Source: Rhizobium sp. RCAM05350
Lineage (GTDB): Bacteria; Pseudomonadota; Alphaproteobacteria; Rhizobiales; Rhizobiaceae
Length of the DNA: 64,000 nt
Assembly (NCBI GenBank): GCA_024426085.1
Contig: CP087974.1
Span: forward strand, 4,072,001 to 4,136,000
Reading direction: 5' to 3'
The translations under genes were made by a program, and so were the position numbers. Below, one piece after another: positions 9,177-17,473 of this stretch. Each line of letters begins with the position of its first letter. Positions within the stretch are counted from its first letter, which is position 1. Below the pieces are notes generated by a model. The model was given only the letters and a program-made list of their open reading frames with translations. It had not been told where the DNA came from and did no database searches.

Positions 9177-10384
9177 TGGTCGCCGAAACCAGCGCTCCGA
9201 AAACCACGCCCTCCGTCGGGGAATATCTCAAGAACAATATCCGCGAATACGGCCTGCTCGTCGCGCTCGTGGTCATCATGCTGTTCTTCCAGTATCTGAC
9301 CGACGGTGTTCTGTTCCGCCCGGTCAACCTGACCAACCTCATTCTGCAGAACTCCTTCATCGTCATCATGGCGCTGGGCATGCTGCTGATCATCGTTGCC
9401 GGCCATATCGATCTGTCCGTCGGATCGATCGTCGCCTTCACCGGCGGCCTGTCGGCGATCATGCTGGTCAAATGGGGTATTCACTACTCGATCGTTGTGC
9501 CGCTTTGCCTGATATTGGGTGGTCTCGTCGGTGCTGCGCAGGGCTATTGGGTCGCATACCAGAAGATCCCGGCCTTCATCGTGACGCTGGCCGGCATGCT
9601 CGTCTTCCGCGGCCTGACTTACGTGATCCTCCAGAATCGGCCGATCGGCCCGTTCCCCAAGGATTTCCAGTCGCTGTCGACCGGTTTCGTCCCCGACTTC
9701 CTGTATTTCCTCAATCCGCTGCCGGGCACGATCACCAACTTCTTCTCGCTCGTCGTCGTCGTGGCTCTGGTTGCTCTGGCTATCTACTACGGTCTGCGTG
9801 ATCGCCGGACCAACGAGAAGCACGGCACGGAAAACGAACCCTTTGCATTCTTTGCCGGCCAGATGGCAATCATTGCCGGCGTGGCGATTTTCCTCGGCTT
9901 CCAGCTGTCGACGTACAAGGGCTTCCCGAACGTCCTGATCGTCATGGCCTTGCTGATTGCGCTTTATACCTTCGTCACCACCCGTTCGACGATCGGCCGC
10001 CGCATCTATGCGATGGGCGGCAACGAGAAGGCGGCAAAGCTCTCCGGTATCAACACCGAGCGCCTGACGTTCTACACTTTCGTCAACATGGGCGTGCTCG
10101 CGGCTCTCGCCGGCATGATCATCGCGGCCCGCCTGAACTCGGCAACCCCGAAGGCCGGCGTCGGCTTCGAGCTCGACGTTATCGCGGCCTGCTTCATCGG
10201 CGGCGCTTCGGCATCGGGTGGCGTTGGCAAGATCACCGGCGCGGTTATCGGCGCTCTGATCATGGGCGTCATGAACAACGGCATGTCGATCATGGGTCTC
10301 GGCATCGATTACCAGCAGCTGGTCAAGGGCCTCGTGCTTCTCGCTGCCGTGTTCTTCGACGTCTACAACAAGAACAAGGGCTGA
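9176..10384 (+). CDS. gguB: Sugar ABC transporter permease GguB
   Basis: Intact 402-residue inner-membrane permease of the BPD_transp_2 class, partner of GguA. About ten hydrophobic helices are visible, with the family segments GMLLIIVAGHIDLSVGSIVA near residue 65 and ACFIGGASASGGVGKITGA near residue 340. Between helices there is a hydrophilic segment (LRDRRTNEKHGTENE) characteristic of the XylH/GguB branch. The ATG lies in the TAATG overlap with gguA. It imports the sugars bound by ChvE. Confidence 0.94.
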   Translation: MVAETSAPKTTPSVGEYLKNNIREYGLLVALVVIMLFFQYLTDGVLFRPVNLTNLILQNSFIVIMALGMLLIIVAGHIDLSVGSIVAFTGGLSAIMLVKWGIHYSIVVPLCLILGGLVGAAQGYWVAYQKIPAFIVTLAGMLVFRGLTYVILQNRPIGPFPKDFQSLSTGFVPDFLYFLNPLPGTITNFFSLVVVVALVALAIYYGLRDRRTNEKHGTENEPFAFFAGQMAIIAGVAIFLGFQLSTYKGFPNVLIVMALLIALYTFVTTRSTIGRRIYAMGGNEKAAKLSGINTERLTFYTFVNMGVLAALAGMIIAARLNSATPKAGVGFELDVIAACFIGGASASGGVGKITGAVIGALIMGVMNNGMSIMGLGIDYQQLVKGLVLLAAVFFDVYNKNKG

Positions 10385-10540
10385 CCGGTTCCGGTCAGTC
10401 CCACGCATCGGGCTTTGCCTGAATGCGTAAACGGGTGCCGGAGCGTTTCTCGCCAGCCAGTCTAGCGAGGTACTCCGGCCCACGCATCATAACGAGAACG
10501 GCGGCGTTGCTGCCATGAAGGGGAGCATGTCATGTCTCCC
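10381..10540 (+). other. gguB-gguC intercistronic region with three inverted repeats
   Basis: CTGACCGG-TT-CCGGTCAG (10381-10398) begins on the gguB stop codon. A second, nested stem has GCCGGAG at 10437-10443 with CTCCGGC at 10473-10479, enclosing CTCGC/GCGAG. A third, imperfect repeat (GGGAG...CTCCC) spans 10521-10540. None has a following T run. They could protect or process the chvE-ggu transcript and set lower gguC expression; this is inference. Confidence 0.5.
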
Positions 10541-10613
10541 GATGGGTTGTTGTTGCCGAAAGCCAGCCGCTTGACGCCAAGAAGACAGCCCGGATCTAGA
10601 AAAGGATAGTGCT

Positions 10614-11606
10614 GTGCTGATTTCCCAGGTGAAGAACAATGACGGCTCGATCACGGTCGCCGTTCGCGAATTGGGCGAGGGTGCCCGTGCCGTGAAGGGC
10701 GCTGCAAGTGTCTACGCACTGGCGATGGAAGCCGCCAATTCCGGCAAGAGCCTGAAGGCTGTCGTTGAGGCGCATGGCCTTGGCGATGCGGTCGATCTTC
10801 AGGACGCCTCTGCCAAGGGCAATTTCCTGCCGCCGATCACACATCCGGACGACGCGCATCTGCATCTGACTGGCACTGGCCTCACCCATCTCGGCTCTGC
10901 ATCGACGCGCGATGCGATGCACGCAGCTGTGTCGAAGGTGGAAGAGGGCGCCACCGATACGATGAAGATGTTCAAGATGGGTCTGGAAGGCGGCAAGCCG
11001 AAGCCGGGCGAGAAGGGCGTGCAGCCGGAATGGTTCTACAAGGGCAACGGCAGCCAGACTGTTGCACCCGGCGGCGAACTGGTCTCGCCATCCTTTGCCG
11101 AGGATGGTGGCGAAGAGCCGGAAATGGCCGGCATCTACGTGATTTCCGACAAGGGCGCGCCGTTCCGTATCGGCTTTGCCGTCGCCAACGAGTTCTCCGA
11201 CCACGTCACCGAGCGGGTCAACTATCTCTACCTCGCCCATTCCAAGCTGCGGCCGGCAAGCTTCGGCCCGGAAATCCGGGTCGGCGAAGCGCCCGCCGAC
11301 ATTCGCGGTACCTCGCGCATCATCCGCGATGGCGCCGTCTTCTGGGAAAAGCCATTCCTGTCGGGCGAAGCCAACATGTCCCATACATTCGCCAACCTCG
11401 AATACCACCATTTCAAGTACGGCATCTTCCGTGCGCCGGGCGATGTGCATGTCCATATGTTCGGGACAGCGACGCTGTCCTTCGGCGACGGCATCAAGAC
11501 CGAGACCGGCGATATCTTTGAAATCGAGGCGTCCGAGTTCGGTCTGCCGCTGCGCAATACGCTGGCGATCGCCGGCGAAGACGACGTGACGATCGGCCAG
11601 CTCTGA
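10614..11606 (+). CDS. gguC: GguC family protein (fumarylacetoacetate-hydrolase fold), probable 2-keto-3-deoxy-pentonate dehydratase
   Basis: An intact 330-residue soluble protein beginning at GTG 10614, seven bases after AAAGGA. It is GguC, named as the third gene of the Agrobacterium chvE-ggu operon. It has the FAH-like acidic metal site (a GAPFRIGFAVANEFSDHVTE segment and the ETGDIFEIEASEFGLPL end). GguABC was named for sugar uptake, but GguC has no transport feature. Between a pentose importer and the genes for a sugar-acid dehydratase and alpha-ketoglutaric semialdehyde dehydrogenase, the missing activity is the 2-keto-3-deoxy-L-arabonate dehydratase step, and FAH-fold enzymes do this in other pentose pathways. 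That role is inferred. Confidence 0.85.
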   Translation: MLISQVKNNDGSITVAVRELGEGARAVKGAASVYALAMEAANSGKSLKAVVEAHGLGDAVDLQDASAKGNFLPPITHPDDAHLHLTGTGLTHLGSASTRDAMHAAVSKVEEGATDTMKMFKMGLEGGKPKPGEKGVQPEWFYKGNGSQTVAPGGELVSPSFAEDGGEEPEMAGIYVISDKGAPFRIGFAVANEFSDHVTERVNYLYLAHSKLRPASFGPEIRVGEAPADIRGTSRIIRDGAVFWEKPFLSGEANMSHTFANLEYHHFKYGIFRAPGDVHVHMFGTATLSFGDGIKTETGDIFEIEASEFGLPLRNTLAIAGEDDVTIGQL

Positions 11607-11673
11607 TTTCCATGCATTTGACTGCGGGTGCCTGTCCCAGGGCGCTCGCTGAAACCAAGGAGGCTTTTAGCCC

Positions 11674-13108
11674 ATGACACTCCATCACAACCTGATCGCC
11701 GGCGAATGGGTCGGCAGCAACGGTGTCGAGAACATCAATCCCTCGAACACCAATGAAGTTGTCGGCCTTTACGCCACTGCCAGCGCCGATGATGCCAAGA
11801 CCGCGATTGCCGCCGCAAAGGCTGCTTTCCCGGCCTGGTCACGCTCGGGCATTCTCGAGCGTCACGCCATCCTGAAAAAGACTGCCGACGAAATCCTTGC
11901 CCGCAAGGAAGAACTCGGCAAGCTGCTCGCCCGCGAAGAAGGCAAGACGCTGCCGGAAGCCATCGGCGAAACCATCCGCTCGGCGCAGATTTTCGATTTC
12001 TTCGCCGGCGAGGCCCTGCGTCTGGCAGGTGAAGTTCTGCCGTCGGTTCGCCCGAACATCGGCGTCGAAATCACCCGCGAGCCGATCGGCGTCATCGGCA
12101 TCATCACGCCGTGGAATTTCCCGATCGCCATTCCCGCCTGGAAGATCGCCCCGGCACTTTGCTACGGCAACACGATTGTCTTCAAGCCGGCCGAACTGGT
12201 TCCTGGCTGCTCCTGGGCGATCGTCGATATCCTCCACCGCGCCGGCCTGCCGAAGGGCGTCTTGAACCTCGTCATGGGCAAGGGCTCGGTTGTCGGCCAG
12301 GCGATGCTCGACAGCCCGGATCTTGCCGGCATCACGTTTACCGGCTCGACCGGCACGGGCAAGCGTGTCGCGGCCGCCTCCATCGAACATAACCGCAAGT
12401 TCCAGCTGGAAATGGGCGGCAAGAACCCGATGGTCGTGCTTGATGATGCCGATCTGACCGTTGCCGTTGAGGCCGCTGCGAACTCCGGCTTCTTCTCGAC
12501 CGGCCAACGCTGCACGGCATCGTCGCGCCTGATCGTCACCGAAGGCATCCACGACAAGTTCGTTGCAGCCTTGACCGAAAAGCTGAAGACGCTGGTGGTT
12601 GACGATGCGCTGAAGGCTGGAACCCATATCGGGCCGGTTGTCGATGAGCGCCAGCTTGCCACCGACACTGACTACATCGCCATCGGCAAACAGGAGGGCG
12701 CCAAGCTCGCCTTCGGCGGCGAGACCATCACCCGCGAAAACCCGGGCTTCTACTTGCAGCCGACGCTGTTTACCGAAGCCACCAACCAGATGCGCATCAG
12801 CCGCGAAGAGATCTTTCGGGCCTGTTGCCTCGGTCATCCGGGTGAAGGATTACGAGGAAGCACTCAGCGTCGCCAATGACACGCCGTTCGGCCTGTCGGC
12901 CGGGATCGCCACGACCAGCCTCAAGCACGCCACGCATTTCAAGCGCAATTCGGAAGCGGGCATGGTGATGGTCAACCTGCCGACCGCCGGTGTCGATTTC
13001 CACGTCCCGTTCGGCGGCCGCAAGGCGTCGTCCTTCGGTTCGCGCGAGCAGGGCAAGTATGCGGCCGAGTTCTTCACTGTCGTCAAGACGGCCTATACGC
13101 TGGCGTAA
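11674..13108 (+). CDS. Alpha-ketoglutaric semialdehyde dehydrogenase (aldehyde dehydrogenase family)
   Basis: NAD(P)-dependent aldehyde dehydrogenase of about 478 residues, cytoplasmic. It would oxidise 2,5-dioxopentanoate to 2-oxoglutarate, the last step of non-phosphorylative pentose oxidation. Visible motifs are the cofactor segment GIITPWNFPIAIPAWK, the general-base glutamate in LEMGGKNPMVVLDDA, the catalytic cysteine in FSTGQRCTASSRLIV, and the C-terminal PFGGRKASSFGSREQGK. The frame breaks near 12813, where an extra T in TCTTTCGG separates REEIF from GPVASVIRVKDYEEA. The gene lies 67 bp after gguC in the same direction. Substrate is assigned from family and neighbours. Confidence 0.87.
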
Positions 13109-13170
13109 GTTTATCCGGCAGGATCGGTCAATGCGGTCGATCCAGTCCGGTTGTTCAAAGGATAAGGGCT

Positions 13171-14911
13171 ATGCATAAGAAAGCGGAATGGCCGCGCAGG
13201 CTGCGGTCGCAGGAATGGTACGGCGGCACGAGCCGTGACGTGATCTATCACCGCGGCTGGATGAAGAACCAGGGATATCCGCACGACCTGTTCTGACGGA
13301 CGTCCGGTGATCGGCATCCTCAATACCTGGTCGGATATGACTCCGTGCAACGGCCACCTGCGCGAACTCGCCGAAAAGGTGAAGGCCGGCGTCTGGGAGG
13401 CCGGCGGTTTCCCGATGGAAGTGCCGGTCTTCTCGGCATCGGAAAACACCTTCCGTCCGACCGCCATGATGTACCGCAACCTCGCGGCTCTCGCGATCGA
13501 GGAAACGATCCGCGGCCAGCCGATGGACGGCTGCGTGCTTCTGGTCGGCTGCGACAAGACCACGCCGTCGCTGATCATGGCAGCAGCCTCTGTCGACCTG
13601 CCATCGATCGTCGTCACCGGCGGTCCGATGCTGAACGGTTATTTCCGCGGTGAGCGCGTCGGCTCCGGCACGCACCTGTGGAAATTCTCCGAAATGGTGA
13701 AGGCCGGCGAGATGACGCAGGATGAGTTCCTTGAGGCTGAAGCCTCGATGAGCCGTTCGTCAGGCACCTGCAACACCATGGGCACCGCGTCCACCATGGC
13801 CTCCATGGCCGAGGCTCTCGGTATGGCGCTGTCCGGCAACGCCGCGATCCCGGGCGTCGACAGCCGCCGCAAGGTGATGGCGCAGCTCACAGGCCGCCGG
13901 ATCGTGCAGATGGTCAAGGATGACCTGAAGCCCTCCGATATCATGACCAAGCAGGCCTTCGAGAACGCCATTCGCACCAATGCGGCCATCGGCGGATCGA
14001 CCAACGCCGTCATCCACCTGCTGGCCATGGCCGGCCGGGTCGGCATCGACCTGACACTCGACGACTGGGACCGTTGCGGCCGCGACGTGCCGACCATCGT
14101 CAACCTGATGCCGTCGGGCAAGTACCTGATGGAGGAGTTCTTCTATGCCGGTGGCTTGCCGGTGGTCATCAAGCGCCTTGGCGAGGCGGGCCTGCTGCAC
14201 AAGGATGCGCTGACGGTGTCGGGCGAAACCATGTGGGACGAGGTCAAGGACGTCGTCAACTGGAACGAGGACGTGATCCTGCCGGCCGAGAAGGCGCTGA
14301 CGCAATCCGGCGGTATCGTCGTGGTGCGTGGCAATCTCGCGCCGAAGGGCGCGGTGCTGAAGCCGTCTGCTGCTTCGCCGCATCTGTTGACGCATCGTGG
14401 CCGCGCTGTCGTGTTCGAAGACATCGACGACTACAAGGCCAAGATCAACGATGACAATCTCGACATCGACGAGACCTGCATCATGGTCATGAAGAACTGT
14501 GGGCCGAAGGGCTATCCGGGCATGGCCGAGGTCGGCAACATGGGCCTTCCGCCGAAAGTGCTGAAGAAGGGCATCTCCGACATGGTGCGCATTTCCGACG
14601 CCCGCATGTCTGGAACGGCCTATGGTACGGTTGTCCTGCACACCTCGCCGGAAGCGGCCGTTGGTGGACCACTCGCCGTGGTCAAGAACGGCGACATTAT
14701 CGAGCTCGATGTGCCGAACCGCCGCCTGCATCTCGACATTTCCGACGCGGAACTGGCGCGCCGGCTTGCCGAATGGCAGCCGCACCACGACCTGCCGACA
14801 TCGGGCTATGCCTTCCTGCACCAGCAGCATGTCGAAGGGGCCGATACCGGCGCCGACCTCGACTTCCTCAAGGGATGTCGTGGTAGCGCGGTCGGCAAGG
14901 ATAGCCACTGA
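13171..14911 (+). CDS. Sugar-acid dehydratase of the IlvD/Edd family, probable L-arabonate dehydratase
   Basis: A 579-residue [Fe-S] dehydratase. The N-terminus (MHKKAEWPRRLRSQEWYGG) is that of the pentonate dehydratases, not of IlvD. Cluster-ligand cysteines appear in TPCNGHL, VGCDKTTPS and SSGTCNTMGTAST. It would convert L-arabonate to 2-keto-3-deoxy-L-arabonate. An extra T near 13294 interrupts GYPHDLF-DGRPVIGILNTW; the downstream part is otherwise complete. It lies 62 bp after the semialdehyde dehydrogenase and ends the operon at a strong terminator. The arabinose dehydrogenase and lactonase that would supply its substrate are not in the window. Confidence 0.87.
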
Positions 14912-14925
14912 TCTGTCTTAGCGAG

Positions 14926-14948
14926 GGGCCGGTTTTCCGGCCCTTTTT
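14926..14948 (+). terminator. Rho-independent terminator of the chvE-ggu-pentonate gene group
   Basis: Perfect stem GGGCCGG / CCGGCCC with a TTTT loop, followed by TTTTT. It starts 15 bases after the dehydratase stop. Confidence 0.92.
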
Positions 14949-14985
14949 CCTCTATTGCGGGATTTTTAAAGCAACCCCGAGTTGG

Positions 14986-15369
14986 CTAGCCTGCAACCGC
15001 CAGCGCTTTATCCTTGGTCGTGAGCGCTGTCCCCCTGCGGGCCGCGAGTTCAAGATAAGCTGCGTCATAGCTCATCAGTTTATGCGCTCTGGCAAGAGAT
15101 AGAGTCTCATTCCATGCTCTGCCTGCGGTTTGTGGATCAGTCTCGATTGGCATCTGGGTAATCAGGTCGAGTCGTTGAGCAATCTCGGAGGCTGAGATGC
15201 GTCCGCGCCGTTCTGCGTGGAGAAGCACGTTTGCAAGTTCCAGATGGAAGAGCGAGGGAACAAGGCCGCCGCTCGTGATCACGTCCTGCGCCACTGCATC
15301 GGTTTCGTCCGAAGCCTCATCCTCAAAACACCATGCAAGCGCAATCGAAGCGTCAATGACAATTGTCAT
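14986..15369 (-). CDS. vapC: PIN-domain toxin VapC (module 1)
   Basis: An intact 127-residue PIN-domain ribonuclease. The acidic metal-binding residues appear in order: D6 in VIDASIALAW, E44 in FHLELANVL, D101 in MSYDAAYLELA and D119 in LTTKDKALA. Proteins of this type cut tRNA or rRNA in the cell and are neutralised by the protein encoded just upstream. Its ATG overlaps the antitoxin stop by four bases (ATGA), so expression is coupled. It lies tail-to-tail with the chvE-ggu gene group, with a terminator between. Confidence 0.88.
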   Translation of the reverse strand: MTIVIDASIALAWCFEDEASDETDAVAQDVITSGGLVPSLFHLELANVLLHAERRGRISASEIAQRLDLITQMPIETDPQTAGRAWNETLSLARAHKLMSYDAAYLELAARRGTALTTKDKALAVAG

Positions 15370-15605
15370 TTCCGGCCTTCATCTCGTAGTTCTTTCCATG
15401 AAATGCCGCCTAGCGTATTGCTCCGGCGCAGTTCTTTCAATTTTTGAAAGGCGCTTTCGGGCGTTGAGGTTTCATCGGGTTCAGCGCTCACGAGCTTGGC
15501 AACTGCCTTTCCATGCTTCGTGATGGTGATTTCCTCACCATTGGCAACGTGGTCCAACAGGGACGAAAAATGTGTTTTCGCTTCAAATGCACCAATCTTC
15601 GACAC
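15366..15605 (-). CDS. Phd/YefM-family antitoxin (module 1)
   Basis: A 79-residue antitoxin. Residues 1-55 form the Phd/YefM DNA-binding fold (MSKIGAFEAKTHFSSLLDHV, then ITITKHGKAVAKLV); the C-terminus (ESAFQKLKELRRSNTLGGIS) is the flexible toxin-binding tail. The start codon is GTG at 15605. The GGAGG ribosome site lies inside a 43-bp perfect palindrome just upstream, which is probably both the operator and a translation-limiting hairpin. Phd antitoxins repress their own operon with the toxin as co-repressor. Confidence 0.87.
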   Translation of the reverse strand: MSKIGAFEAKTHFSSLLDHVANGEEITITKHGKAVAKLVSAEPDETSTPESAFQKLKELRRSNTLGGISWKELRDEGRK

Positions 15606-15610
15606 AAAGG

Positions 15611-15653
15611 CGCCTCCAGTTCTGGTTTAAACTTTAAACCAGAACTGGAGGCG
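15611..15653. promoter_or_regulatory. Perfect 43-bp palindrome: antitoxin operator containing the ribosome site
   Basis: Two perfect 21-base arms (outer part CGCCTCCAG, inner part GGTTTAAA) surround a single C at 15632. The arm next to the gene supplies GGAGG seven bases before the GTG start, so in mRNA the ribosome site would be paired in a 21-bp hairpin if transcription begins beyond the palindrome. The core TTTAAA-C-TTTAAA is the likely protein-binding centre. Confidence 0.75.
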
Positions 15654-15684
15654 AGTAAATGTCTGAATTGATGCGGCAGAACCA

Positions 15685-16508
15685 CTACTGACTCTGCGTC
15701 TGGCTTTGTTCCTGCTGCTCGACTGTCACCGGAAACCTTCAATGCTTCGCTGGACGAACCATGGATCAGGCCGGAAATCGGCGCTGCGTCGTGGTAATCC
15801 AGCCCGCAGGCGATGCGGACATAGCGCTCATCGGGGCATACCTTGTTGGCGGCGTCGAAGCCGACCCAGCCGAGACCGTTCAGGTGAACTTCGGCCCAGG
15901 CATGACTTGCCGTCTGTTCCGGGTGATCCTCCATCATCAGGTATCCGGAAATGTAGCGGGCAGGTAGACCGAGCGTTCGCGCGGCGGCGATCATGATATG
16001 GGCGTGGTCCTGGCAGACGCCGCTCTTTTGCAGCAGGGCCTGCTCGGCAGTCGTTTCCGTTCCGGTTTCGCCCTGCCTGTATTCGACGATCTCGCTGATC
16101 TTGTCCATCAGGGCGTGCATCTTTGCGAGGTCCGTATCTCCGGTCATGGCCTTGGCCAGGTTGCGGATCGGCTTGGTCATTTTGGTCAGCGGCGTTTCAG
16201 CGCAGGTAAAGCCAGAGCGGCGCATAGGCCTGATGGACGCCGTAGACGCCCGCCTTGTCTTCGGTTTCCACCTCGCCTGACGCGACGATGCGGATGGAGG
16301 TCTGGTCGCCGTTGACGCTGACGAGATTGACGCGATTGCCGAAATGGTCGTCATAGCCGACCTCCATCTTGGCACCCTCGACGGAGGTTTCCCAGCTGAT
16401 GACGGTCTGGCCGGGCTGTGACAGTGGCGTCAGGCGCAGGCGCTGCAGCGAATACTGCACCGGTTCGGCATAGGTATATTCGGTGGTGTGGCTGATCTTC
16501 AGACGCAT
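15685..16508 (-). CDS. Transglutaminase-like cysteine protease family protein
   Basis: About 274 residues. The N-terminal ~90 residues (MRLKISHTTEYTYAEPVQYS) form the beta-rich domain found ahead of bacterial transglutaminase-like domains. The catalytic triad is visible: Cys in SGVCQDHAHIM, His in TASHAWAEVHL and Asp in VGFDAANK. The C-terminus is Gln-rich (EQQEQSQTQSQ). The frame breaks near 16197 (an extra base) and 15738 (an extra base). It is the last gene after the ATP-grasp and alpha-E genes, a trio conserved together in many bacteria and predicted to make or break peptide-like amide bonds. Its substrate is unknown. Confidence 0.87.
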
Positions 16509-16529
16509 GCAGTCTCTCCCATCTGAATC

Positions 16530-17468
16530 TCAGTTGAACCGGTAGCCGTCGGAGATTTCCTGTCCCAGACGGTTATTGTGGCTGATGAAGTTCTCGATGT
16601 ACTCGTGCAGCCCCTGATCCATAACATCCTTGATGGAATGATTGCGCAGCGACGACAGCGTTTCCTCCGCAGTTGCATGGGCCGCGTGGCCTTCGCCATA
16701 CTCACGCGCCAGATAGCCGAGATTGCTGACGATCTTATCGTAACAATAGGCAAGCGATCGGGGCATGCGGCCGTTGAGGATCAGGAAGTCGGCAATGTTC
16801 GACGGTTTGTATTCCGCTTCATAGACCCAGCCATAGGAGCGGTGCGCCGAAACCGAGCGCAGGATCGATTCCCATTGCACGTTGTCGATCGAGGAGCCGA
16901 CCTGCGACACGGCCGGAAGCAGCACGTAGTACTTCACGTCGAGAATACGCGCCGTGTTGTCCGCCCGCTCGATGAAGGTGCCGATGCGCGAGAAGTTGAA
17001 GATCTCGTTGCGCAGCATCGTTCCATGGAAGGCACCGCGGATCAGGCCTGTCATGCGCTTGATGCCGTCGATGACTTCGGGAAGATCGGCCGGCTTGACG
17101 CGCCGGGCAAGGATGGTCTTCAGGTCGAGCCAGCATTCATTGGTGGCTTCCCAGGTCTCGCGTGTCAGTGCAGTGCGGACCATGCGGGCATTGTTGCGGC
17201 CCGAATCGATGCAGGACATCACGCTCGATGGGTTGGCCTTGTCGCGCAGCAGAAAGTCGATGGCATCGGCGCTGGTCAGATTGGGATAGAGGTCATCATA
17301 GATGTCGCGGACACCGGAGCTTTGCAGAACGCCGTCCCAATCGTCTTCCGTCGCTTCCGAGCGGGTCAGCGACATGCGCAGGCCGGCATCGATCAGCCGG
17401 GCGCTGTTTTCGGCCCGCTCGATATAGCGGAACATCCAGTAGAGTCCGTTTGCAGTTCTTCCAAGCAT
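16530..17468 (-). CDS. Alpha-E domain protein (DUF403)
   Basis: Intact, all-helical, 312 residues, with the family opening MLGRTANGLYWMFRYIERAE and the internal near-repeat FSRIGTFIERADNTARILDV. Alpha-E proteins have no established reaction; they are nearly always encoded beside a circularly permuted ATP-grasp enzyme and a transglutaminase-like protein, as here. I used the ATG at 17468; a second ATG at 17474 overlaps the upstream stop codon (TGATG), so coupling through that codon is possible. The ribosome site GGAGG lies inside the end of the upstream gene. Confidence 0.88.
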   Translation of the reverse strand: MLGRTANGLYWMFRYIERAENSARLIDAGLRMSLTRSEATEDDWDGVLQSSGVRDIYDDLYPNLTSADAIDFLLRDKANPSSVMSCIDSGRNNARMVRTALTRETWEATNECWLDLKTILARRVKPADLPEVIDGIKRMTGLIRGAFHGTMLRNEIFNFSRIGTFIERADNTARILDVKYYVLLPAVSQVGSSIDNVQWESILRSVSAHRSYGWVYEAEYKPSNIADFLILNGRMPRSLAYCYDKIVSNLGYLAREYGEGHAAHATAEETLSSLRNHSIKDVMDQGLHEYIENFISHNNRLGQEISDGYRFN

Positions 17469-17473
17469 ATGCA

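Noticed and set aside
9173-10483. 436-codon minus-strand frame opposite gguB
   Set aside because: gguB is an intact permease with the TAATG overlap to gguA; the mirror frame is a string of charged residues without a fold.
15611-15653. Rho-independent terminator for the transglutaminase operon
   Set aside because: It lies after that operon but has no T run in that direction, and it sits exactly at the antitoxin ribosome site.
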